Below are positions 6,010 through 12,032 of a DNA stretch of 12,032 nt, piece by piece. The position numbers and the translations under genes were made by a program. The DNA lies in contig DATJMR010000143.1 of assembly GCA_035508595.1 (NCBI GenBank), positions 1 to 12,032 of the forward strand, given 5' to 3'. Under the pieces are notes generated by a model. That model saw only the letters and a list, made by a program, of their open reading frames with translations. It ran no database searches and was not told the DNA's origin. Every line of letters starts with the position of its first letter. The stretch's first letter is position 1. Source of the stretch: Dyella_B sp035508595. GTDB taxonomy: Bacteria; Pseudomonadota; Gammaproteobacteria; Xanthomonadales; Rhodanobacteraceae.

Positions 6010-6776
6010 CGCGACAGCCCTCGCAGCGTGCGCGGCGATTCCACGAAACGGGTGACGAACGGATCGGCAGGACGCTCGCAGAGATCTTCCAGCCGCCCGT
6101 CCTGCACGACTTTGCCGTGGCGCATAAGCACAATGCGATCGGCGAACCACGCCGCTTCGGCAATGTCGTGCGTGACCACGACGACGGTTTTCCCCAGTTG
6201 CTCGAAGATGGCTTTCAATTCGTCCTGCAATTCATGCCGGACAATAGGGTCGAGCGCGCCTAGCGGCTCGTCCAGCAGCAGCGCATCGGGATTGAGCATC
6301 AGCCCGCGCATCAGCGCAACGCGTTGGCGCTGACCGCCGGACAATTCCACCGGATAACGCTCCAACACGGTCGAAGGCAGATGCGTCAATGCGGCCAATT
6401 CTTCAGCGCGCTGACGAATGCGATCCTTGCTCCACCCAAGGTGATGCGGCAGCAGCGCCAGGTTGCCCAGTGCCGTCAGGTGCGGAAACAAACCGCCTTC
6501 CTGGATCACATAACCGACACGCCGCCGCAGCGACAGCACATGCGCCGGCTCAAGCGTGTCCCCATCCACCCGAACCTCGCCGTGGTCCGGCCACTCCAAC
6601 CCGAGCAGCACGCGCAAAAGCGTCGATTTGCCGGAACCGCTACTGCCTATCAGCGCTGCGGTATGACCCGTAGGAAAGCGTAGCGAGACGTTGTCCAAGG
6701 CCGTGAACGTGCCATAGCGCTTGCTGACGCCGCGTAGCTCGAACGCTTCGGAGGAGGCGTTACCGGTGGTCGGCAT
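6006..6776 (-). CDS. ABC transporter ATPase, quaternary-amine importer (OpuCA/ProV class)
   Basis: This 256-residue ATPase powers the fused permease encoded next. All motifs are intact: Walker A GSSGSGKST (44-52), Q-loop VIQEGG (90-95), signature LSGGQ (145-149), Walker B ALLLDEP (165-171), D-loop GALD (173-176) and switch His in VTHD (H203). It stops shortly after the core, at RGLSR. It therefore lacks the C-terminal CBS pair by which OpuA/OpuCA-type ATPases sense ionic strength, which argues against direct osmotic gating. The start is uncertain: the ATG at 6776 gives a typical N-terminus, an ATG at 6803 would add nine residues, and neither has a clear Shine-Dalgarno. It is the first gene of a two-gene operon whose start lies about 120 bp from the divergent yccS-like gene. 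Confidence 0.92.
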   Translation of the reverse strand: MPTTGNASSEAFELRGVSKRYGTFTALDNVSLRFPTGHTAALIGSSGSGKSTLLRVLLGLEWPDHGEVRVDGDTLEPAHVLSLRRRVGYVIQEGGLFPHLTALGNLALLPHHLGWSKDRIRQRAEELAALTHLPSTVLERYPVELSGGQRQRVALMRGLMLNPDALLLDEPLGALDPIVRHELQDELKAIFEQLGKTVVVVTHDIAEAAWFADRIVLMRHGKVVQDGRLEDLCERPADPFVTRFVESPRTLRGLSR

Positions 6777-6898
6777 GGGGATGTATGACGATGAGGGAGG
6801 CATGAATCTAACGCATGCATTGCAAACCGTGCGCTCTCTCGTCCCCCATTCACTCCGATCATGGCTAAAATGGTGCAAAGCAACACGCCCACACACCC

Positions 6899-9058
6899 AT
6901 GCCTTCCCACGCCTCTCTCCTCCATTACTGGCGTCGCCTGCGCGGTTCGGATCGGTTTGCCGAATGCCAGCGTGTGCTGCTCGCATTGGGCGGGGTGATT
7001 CTGTATTGCCTTTGGCGTGGCCATACCGCAGCCGCCATCCCCGCCATGCTGGGCGTTATCGCCTGTGCCTTGGCCGAGACCGAAGATCATTGGCGCAGCC
7101 GCGCGGGCGCGTTGCTGATCACCTTGCTCTGCTTTGCGGGTGTCGCGGTTCTGGTCGAGCGGTTGCAGCCTTATCCACTGATCTTTGCCGGGGTGCTGCC
7201 GGTCATCACGTTCGTCTTGGTCATGCTGGGCTCGGTCAGCGCGCGATACGCCACCATCGCGGGCGGTACGCTGATCCTTGCCATCTACACCATGATCGGC
7301 GCCGATCAGCCCGTCTCCCCGGCAAGTGCTCTGACCGAGCCATTGCAGCTGCTCGCCGGCGCAGCCTGGTACGGAGCAATCTCGCTGCTTTGGAGCGTGC
7401 TCTCGCCACAACTTGCCGTGCGGCACGCGCTTGCCCGCGTGTTCGATGCGCTCGGCGATTATCTGGAAACCAAATCCTCGCTGTTTACCCCCGTGCAGGG
7501 GATCGACCGCGATGCGCTGCTGCTCACACTCGCCCTGCAGAACGAGCAAGTGGTCGAAGCGCTGAACGACACGCGCATCGTGCTGATCGATCGCATCGGC
7601 ATGCGCCGTCCGCGCGGCGCGACGGCGGCTCGCCTGCAGCTCTATTTCAAAGCGCAGGACATCCACGAACGCATCAGCTCCTCGCATTATCCCTATGCAG
7701 CGCTAGCCCAAGCGTTCTACCACAGCGATGTGCTGTTTCGCTGCGAACACATGCTGCGCTTGCAGGCGCGGCAATGTCGCGATCAAGCCCAAGCACTGCG
7801 TCTGCGTACTTCCGTGCCCGATGCGACCGATCTGCACGCTGCGCAAAACGACCTGCGTGCCGCCATTTATGCGTTGCGCGGGGCTGCGCAAACGCCCGAA
7901 CAACTGCTTTCCTCGCTCGACGCGCTGTTGCGCAATATCGCGGCGATCCAAACGCTGCTGGACAACGAAAGCGCCCCTATGGCTTCGCTGGACCACAGCG
8001 ATACCGCCCTGCAAAACCCGGGACCGCAGTCCCTGCGGGAAGCGTGGGAACGAGTTTCCATCCAGCTCACGGGGCGGTCGTCGCGATTTCGCCATGCTGT
8101 TCGCCTCGCGGTGGCATTGATGGCTGGCTACGCCATCCTTCATCTTGTGCATACACGCCATGGCTATTGGATTCTTCTGACTACGCTTCTGATCTGCCAG
8201 CCGAGTTACGGTGCCACGCTTGCGCGCATGCTGCAGCGCATATCGGGCACGGTGATCGGCGTGATTCTCGGCTGGGCGGTTTTGCACTTGCTGCCCGCCG
8301 CGCCTTGGCAATGGCTGTTGATCGTGCTCTCGGGCGTGATTTTCTTTGCCGCGCGATTGCGGCGCTATACGATCGCTACCGTGTCGATCACGCTGTTCGT
8401 CGTGCTTTGTTTCAACGAAGCCGGCAACGGTTACGAAGTCATGTGGCCGCGGTTGCTCGATACCCTGATCGGCGCCGCCATCTCGACGTTGGCGATCTAC
8501 CTTGTCCTGCCGGATTGGCAAGGACGCCAGCTCGATCAGGTGCTCGCCAACACGCTACGCAACGATGCGCGCTATCTGCAACAGATCATCGCCCAATATA
8601 CCCATGGAAAACGCGACGACCTCGCCTATCGCATCGCCCGGCGCGAAGCGCACAACGCCGATGCGACGCTTAGCGGGATGGTGGCCAACATGCTGCGCGA
8701 ACCTGGCAAGCAACGTCGAAGCAACGAGGATCTGCTGCGCTTCCTCACCATCGCCCATACGATGCTCGGGCACATTTCCGCGCTGGGTGCCCATCGCCAG
8801 GAAATCGACGGCGCGCAGGCACGCGACACCGTCACCTTGGCTGGCAACCTGGCCGTGACCCAACTGGAACACCTGGCCGATACCTTGCTGGCCTCCGCGC
8901 CCGCGCCGTCACCGGACAGCGACGCAGCGCAAAGCATGACGCCGCACGCAAACGGCCTGAACGACGAAACGGCGCGTCTGGTACTCAGTCAGCTCGCCTT
9001 GATCCAGGCGCATCGCGATCGGTTGGCCAGTGTGGCGAGGGATATCCGAAACAACTGA
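6899..9058 (+). CDS. yccS: YccS/YhfK-family FUSC inner-membrane protein
   Basis: At 719 residues this matches the length of E. coli YccS (about 720). The layout is the family's two repeats: an N-terminal membrane block of about six helices (residues 22-170), a cytoplasmic helical region (about 171-395), a second membrane block (about 398-530) and a helical C-terminal tail. The second block contains the family motif QPSYGAT at about 434-440, followed by R-x-x-x-RISGT. FUSC proteins relate to the efflux subunits AaeB and to fusaric acid resistance proteins. Transport of aromatic acids or other small molecules is suspected, but YccS itself has no firm function. No Shine-Dalgarno precedes the ATG at 6899. 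A TAAAAT box at 6866-6871 could be its -10 element, without a good -35. It is divergent from the ABC operon and precedes the Moco operon on the same strand, 136 bp from the riboswitch. Confidence 0.88.
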   Translation: MPSHASLLHYWRRLRGSDRFAECQRVLLALGGVILYCLWRGHTAAAIPAMLGVIACALAETEDHWRSRAGALLITLLCFAGVAVLVERLQPYPLIFAGVLPVITFVLVMLGSVSARYATIAGGTLILAIYTMIGADQPVSPASALTEPLQLLAGAAWYGAISLLWSVLSPQLAVRHALARVFDALGDYLETKSSLFTPVQGIDRDALLLTLALQNEQVVEALNDTRIVLIDRIGMRRPRGATAARLQLYFKAQDIHERISSSHYPYAALAQAFYHSDVLFRCEHMLRLQARQCRDQAQALRLRTSVPDATDLHAAQNDLRAAIYALRGAAQTPEQLLSSLDALLRNIAAIQTLLDNESAPMASLDHSDTALQNPGPQSLREAWERVSIQLTGRSSRFRHAVRLAVALMAGYAILHLVHTRHGYWILLTTLLICQPSYGATLARMLQRISGTVIGVILGWAVLHLLPAAPWQWLLIVLSGVIFFAARLRRYTIATVSITLFVVLCFNEAGNGYEVMWPRLLDTLIGAAISTLAIYLVLPDWQGRQLDQVLANTLRNDARYLQQIIAQYTHGKRDDLAYRIARREAHNADATLSGMVANMLREPGKQRRSNEDLLRFLTIAHTMLGHISALGAHRQEIDGAQARDTVTLAGNLAVTQLEHLADTLLASAPAPSPDSDAAQSMTPHANGLNDETARLVLSQLALIQAHRDRLASVARDIRNN

Positions 9059-9194
9059 GCCGGCCGCAAACTCGGCGTTTCAGGCAGGAGGCGCGAAATA
9101 AGCCCGATCTCATGGCATGAAATAGCTCAATCTGACCAAATCGTCATGGACGAATGCCCCCAATCCGGGGATAGTTACATGTATCGAACCCACA

Positions 9195-9306
9195 ACTCCG
9201 AGGCGTCCGGCCTACGGCTCCTGAAAGGGACTACGGCTTGGCGTCCGTGATCGAAGATCACCAGGGTGAGCGCGGAAACGCGTTTGCCTCCCGGCTTGGA
9301 AAGGAG
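9195..9306 (+). promoter_or_regulatory. Molybdenum cofactor (Moco) riboswitch in the moaA leader
   Basis: The leader of moaA is highly structured and carries elements I recognise from the Moco RNA motif. These are CUCCGAG at the 5' side, GGCUCCUGAAAGGGACUACGG in the centre (9217-9236 region), the perfect hairpin GUGAUC-GAA-GAUCAC (9247-9261), a GAAA-tetraloop hairpin CGCG-GAAA-CGCG (9271-9282), then GCCUCCCGG and CUUGGAAAGGAG at the 3' side. P1 can form from 9197-9202 with 9295-9300. The moaA Shine-Dalgarno GGAG (9303-9306) begins only 3 nt after P1, and CUCC (9196-9199) could instead pair with it. Moco riboswitches of moaA repress expression when cofactor is abundant; translational control is likely here because no terminator hairpin with a U tract follows. 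Boundaries are approximate. Confidence 0.85.
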
Positions 9307-9313
9307 CAAAAAC

Positions 9314-10297
9314 ATGTCCCCGCTGGCAGACCACTACGGCCGCCGGTTCCCTTATTTACGGTTGTCGGTCATTCCTGCGTGCAACTTTCGTTGCACGTAC
9401 TGCCTGCCGCACGGTTATCACGCGGATGCGAAAGCGCCGGCCGCCCTGTCCTTGCCGGAAATAACGCGCCTGCTTCGCGGCTTCACCCAATTAGGCATGC
9501 ACAAGCTGCGCATCACCGGCGGCGAACCCAGCGTGCGCCACGATCTCACTGAGATTCTGCGCACCGCCGCCGCGGTGCCCGGCATCGCCAAACTGGCCAT
9601 GACCACCAATGGCAGCTTGCTCACCCGCCGCCTGCACGAATGGATGGATGCGGGCCTCAACGCCATCAACGTCAGCGTCGACAGTCTGGATCGCGCGTTG
9701 TTCGCGCGTATTACCGGCCATGACCGACTGGAAGACATCCTGCACGGCATCGACATGGCGCTGGAAGCTGGTATGTCGACAGTCAAGCTCAATGCCGTCT
9801 TGCTGCGCGATGTGAACGACGACGCCCTGCCGTCGTGGCTCGATTACCTGCGCGATCGACGTGTGGGGGTTCGTTTTATCGAACTCATGCAAACCGGCGA
9901 TAACCTGCCGTTCTTCCGCGATCACCACGTACGCGCGGAACATCTCGAGCAACAATTGCTCGAAGCGGGTTGGCAAGCGCTGCCACGCGCGGCCGACGCG
10001 GGCCCCGCGCGCGAATACCGACATCCCGATTACGCCGGCCGCATCGGCATCATTGCGCCCTACTCCAACGATTTCTGCGCCGGTTGCAATCGCCTGCGCG
10101 TGACCGCAACCGGCGACTTGCGCCTGTGTCTATTCGGCGAGTTCGGCATCCCCTTGCGCCCGTTGCTGCAATCAGACGATCAGATCGACGATCTGGTGCG
10201 CGCCATCGGCGGTCAAATCGGCCGCAAGGAACAAGGGCACTTCTTGCACGAAGGCCGGACCGGCATCACTCCCCATCTTGCATCTACCGGAGGCTGA
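9314..10297 (+). CDS. moaA: GTP 3',8-cyclase MoaA
   Basis: A radical-SAM enzyme that with MoaC converts GTP to cyclic pyranopterin monophosphate, the first step of Moco synthesis. At 327 residues it has the family's normal length. The N-terminal SAM cluster motif CNFRCTYC supplies C23, C27 and C30. GGEP (69-72) binds SAM. The C-terminal cluster that holds GTP uses C255, C258 and C272 (FCAGCNRLRVTATGDLRLC). The protein ends in the conserved Gly-Gly (326-327) that reaches into the active site. GGAG lies 7 nt before the ATG at 9314. A longer in-frame reading from 9266 would start inside the riboswitch and is rejected. Only 3 bp separate it from the next gene, so it leads the operon. Expression should be controlled by the upstream riboswitch. 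Confidence 0.97.
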   Translation: MSPLADHYGRRFPYLRLSVIPACNFRCTYCLPHGYHADAKAPAALSLPEITRLLRGFTQLGMHKLRITGGEPSVRHDLTEILRTAAAVPGIAKLAMTTNGSLLTRRLHEWMDAGLNAINVSVDSLDRALFARITGHDRLEDILHGIDMALEAGMSTVKLNAVLLRDVNDDALPSWLDYLRDRRVGVRFIELMQTGDNLPFFRDHHVRAEHLEQQLLEAGWQALPRAADAGPAREYRHPDYAGRIGIIAPYSNDFCAGCNRLRVTATGDLRLCLFGEFGIPLRPLLQSDDQIDDLVRAIGGQIGRKEQGHFLHEGRTGITPHLASTGG

Positions 10298-10300
10298 TTC

Positions 10301-11296
10301 ATGCGCGAGGACCGCGCCCATTTTCATATGGCGGATGTGCGCCATAAACGTATTACCGCGCGCCGTGCGGTGGCGGTGGGAGAACTGAGCGCGGGGGCCT
10401 CGGCCTTCGCGCAGATTGTCGAACGCCGCCTGCCCAAAGGCGACGCCGTCACCATGGCGGAAATCGCCGGATTGCAAGGCGCCAAGCACGCATCGCAACT
10501 GATGCCGCTCTGCCATCCGCTGCCATTGGAATACATCAACGTACGTTGCGAACCCATCGAGGAGCGTCACGCCATTCGCGTGTACTGCGAGGTAGCGACG
10601 CTCGCCCGCACCGGTGTGGAGATGGAAGCGCTTGCCGGCGTCAGTGCCGCGCTGCTCACGCTCTACGATCTGACCAAACCGGTGGAACCGGCGCTGTCTT
10701 TCGGCGGTGTGCGGTTGCTGTTCAAGGAAGGCGGCAAGAAAGGCCTTTGGCTGCATCCCGATGGCATGAGCGACGCGGAGCGCGAGCACTACAAGCCACG
10801 CGCGATAGCCAAGCTCGATGCCATCACCGCTGCCGTGATCACGCTCAGCGACCGCGCCAGCCGCGGCGATTACACCGATACCGCAGGCCCCTTGTTGGTG
10901 GAACGCTTGCGCGAGCTCGGCGCGGTGGTGGACGATGCCGAATTGCGCCCCGACGATCCGGAACCGCTGGCCGCGCGCCTGCTGCAACTTGCCTCGCTTG
11001 GCATGCGCCTGATTCTCTGTACGGGCGGCACCGGCCTTGGTCCGCGCGATCGCACGCCCGAAGCATTGGAGATGATCGCCGATCGTCACGTCGACGGCAT
11101 CGGCGAACTTTTCCGCAGCGAGAGCAGCCAACACACCGCGATGTCCTGGCTCAGCCGCGCAAGCGCGGTGCTGGTCGGCAGCACGCTGATCATCGCGCTG
11201 CCCGGCAGCGCCAAGGCGGTGGCGCAAGGCATGGATATTCTCGCACCTATCCTCGGGCACGCGCTGAGCATGGCCGACGGCGGAGCGCACGGATGA
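10301..11296 (+). CDS. moaCB: Bifunctional MoaC-MoaB/MogA: cyclic pyranopterin monophosphate synthase fused to molybdopterin adenylyltransferase-type domain
   Basis: A 331-residue fusion. Residues about 1-155 are MoaC, which completes cyclic pyranopterin monophosphate. All residues implicated in E. coli MoaC catalysis have counterparts: K46 (KGD), H72 (PLCHPL), E107 and E109 (TGVEMEAL), D123 and K126 (YDLTK). After a linker rich in charged residues (about 157-170), residues 172-325 are a MoaB/MogA domain with LSDRAS (182-187), the TGGTG loop (241-245), D250 in RDRTPEA and LPGS (300-303). MogA-type domains adenylate molybdopterin before molybdate insertion by MoeA. The same fusion is known in other proteobacteria. 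Shine-Dalgarno CCGGAGG lies 7 nt before the ATG, 3 bp after moaA stops. Its TGA overlaps the moeA ATG (ATGA). MoaB-like domains are sometimes inactive, but the visible motifs look intact. Confidence 0.95.
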   Translation: MREDRAHFHMADVRHKRITARRAVAVGELSAGASAFAQIVERRLPKGDAVTMAEIAGLQGAKHASQLMPLCHPLPLEYINVRCEPIEERHAIRVYCEVATLARTGVEMEALAGVSAALLTLYDLTKPVEPALSFGGVRLLFKEGGKKGLWLHPDGMSDAEREHYKPRAIAKLDAITAAVITLSDRASRGDYTDTAGPLLVERLRELGAVVDDAELRPDDPEPLAARLLQLASLGMRLILCTGGTGLGPRDRTPEALEMIADRHVDGIGELFRSESSQHTAMSWLSRASAVLVGSTLIIALPGSAKAVAQGMDILAPILGHALSMADGGAHG

Positions 11297-12032
11297 GTCA
11301 GGACACGCTCGCTTACGAAGAGGCGTTGCGCATCGTGCTCGATGCAAGCGTCAAGCGCGATGCGGAAACGTGCGCGGTGTCGACATGCCTGGGCCGTATA
11401 TTGGCGACACCCGTTGTCAGCGCCGTGAACCTGCCCCCGTTTGACAATTCCGCCATGGACGGTTTTGCATTGCGCGGAACATCCACGGTTTCGGCAGGCA
11501 CCGAGTTGGAGATCGAAGGCGAGCAAGCCGCTGGCGACGGCATCCGACGCGCGCATGACGGTGCATGGGAAATCATGACCGGCGCACGTCTGCCCGAAGG
11601 CCTGGATCGCGTCATTCCCGTCGAACAAACCGAACGCCTGACTTCGAGCTCGCGCGTTCGCCTATTGGCCGAAGTAACGCCCGGGCAAAACGTACGCAAG
11701 GCGGGTTCCGATGTCGCCCAGGGCGAGACGGTGCTCGACGCCGGCACGAGGCTGCAGCCGCAACACCTCATGTTGCTCGCGGCGCTTGGCGTGGCGAAGG
11801 TACAGGTGGCCGAGCGTCCGCGCGTTGCCGTGCTCTGTACGGGGCGCGAGTTGGTCGACGATCCCTCGCACATGCTGGCACCGGGTCAAATCCGCAATTC
11901 CAACGGTCCCTTTCTTGCGGCGCGTCTGCCTTTGGCCGGTGCCGAGGTTGTCCATGTGGAAACCGTGGGCGACGATGCCGCCGCATTCGAATCGGCCTTG
12001 CATCGTGCATGGAATGCGGGCGCCAGGATCAT
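11293..12032 (+). CDS. moeA: Molybdopterin molybdenumtransferase MoeA (partial, 3' end outside window)
   Basis: The first 246 codons are present and the frame is open to the right edge. MoeA inserts molybdate into adenylated molybdopterin, the last general step of Moco synthesis, in the cytoplasm. Diagnostic stretches are the N-terminal PPFDNSAMDGFA (48-59), then EIMTGARLPEGLDRVIPVE (93-111), VTPGQNVRKAGSD (128-140) and the start of the MoCF-like domain 3 (RVAVLCTGRELV, 177-188, followed by GQIRNSN). Glutamate and glycine residues of these loops match the family. GGAG lies 7 nt before the ATG, which overlaps the stop of moaCB as ATGA. This indicates translational coupling and a moaA-moaCB-moeA operon under the riboswitch. 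No truncation or frameshift is visible up to the edge. Confidence 0.96.
   Translation, partial: MSQDTLAYEEALRIVLDASVKRDAETCAVSTCLGRILATPVVSAVNLPPFDNSAMDGFALRGTSTVSAGTELEIEGEQAAGDGIRRAHDGAWEIMTGARLPEGLDRVIPVEQTERLTSSSRVRLLAEVTPGQNVRKAGSDVAQGETVLDAGTRLQPQHLMLLAALGVAKVQVAERPRVAVLCTGRELVDDPSHMLAPGQIRNSNGPFLAARLPLAGAEVVHVETVGDDAAAFESALHRAWNAGARI

Noticed and set aside
6721..8673. Plus-strand 650-codon open frame overlapping yccS
   Set aside because: Out-of-frame shadow of the YccS gene: Arg/Ala/Cys/His-rich with no domain, while the frame from 6899 gives a full-length family member.
9157..9170. CCCC/GGGG hairpin after yccS as terminator
   Set aside because: Only 4 bp of stem and no T tract follows.
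9266..9313. In-frame upstream extension of moaA
   Set aside because: It lies inside the riboswitch, lacks a Shine-Dalgarno, and the ATG at 9314 has GGAG at 7 nt and gives the normal MoaA N-terminus.
10172..11347. Long minus-strand open frame of 391 codons
   Set aside because: Antisense shadow of the moaA end, moaCB and the moeA start; it matches no family, and the plus-strand frames carry catalytic motifs.

Overview
The window is about 12 kb of moderately GC-rich chromosomal DNA from a Gram-negative bacterium. I infer a gammaproteobacterium close to the Xanthomonadales (Rhodanobacteraceae such as Dyella, Luteibacter or Rhodanobacter). The reasons are a fused MoaC-MoaB protein, a YccS-type FUSC membrane protein, a molybdenum-cofactor (Moco) riboswitch in front of moaA, a lipobox lipoprotein, and a 71-residue protein of a type I associate with this group. 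The assignment rests on recollection of families, not on a search. I see no tRNA, rRNA, CRISPR array, insertion sequence or prophage.

Left part (1-3998): a loosely packed signalling region. A CHASE3 membrane sensor runs off the left edge on the minus strand. Behind it, same strand, is a receiver-only response regulator. A small Pro/Ala/Ser-rich lipoprotein (minus) follows, then a second receiver-only regulator (plus) and a 71-aa conserved small protein (plus). These are separated by long non-coding stretches (about 530, 840, 370 and 310 bp). The stretches hold a strong intrinsic terminator that may end a small RNA, several inverted or direct repeats that could be operators, and one REP-like hairpin.

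Middle part (3999-9058): a 166-aa protein with two YflT/17M-like halves (plus) converges on a two-gene ABC importer operon (minus). The importer has an ATPase and a fused substrate-binding/permease protein of the quaternary-amine (OpuC/OsmF/EgtU-like) class, with start and stop codons overlapping as ATGA. Divergent from it is a 719-aa YccS/YhfK-family FUSC membrane protein.

Right part (9059-12032): a molybdenum-cofactor operon, all plus strand. A Moco riboswitch overlaps the region just before the moaA ribosome binding site. It is followed by moaA, a moaC-moaB fusion and moeA (cut by the window edge). moaA and moaCB are 3 bp apart, and moaCB and moeA overlap by ATGA, so this is a tightly coupled operon. 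Together they cover GTP to cyclic pyranopterin monophosphate (MoaA plus MoaC domain), adenylation of molybdopterin (MoaB/MogA domain) and molybdate insertion (MoeA). The molybdopterin synthase genes moaD and moaE are not in the window.

I do not find a convincing unknown multi-gene system. The points most worth a second look are the candidate RNA ending at the strong terminator near 1546, the alternative base pairing at the moaA Shine-Dalgarno region, and the repeats upstream of the plus-strand regulator and the 71-aa gene.
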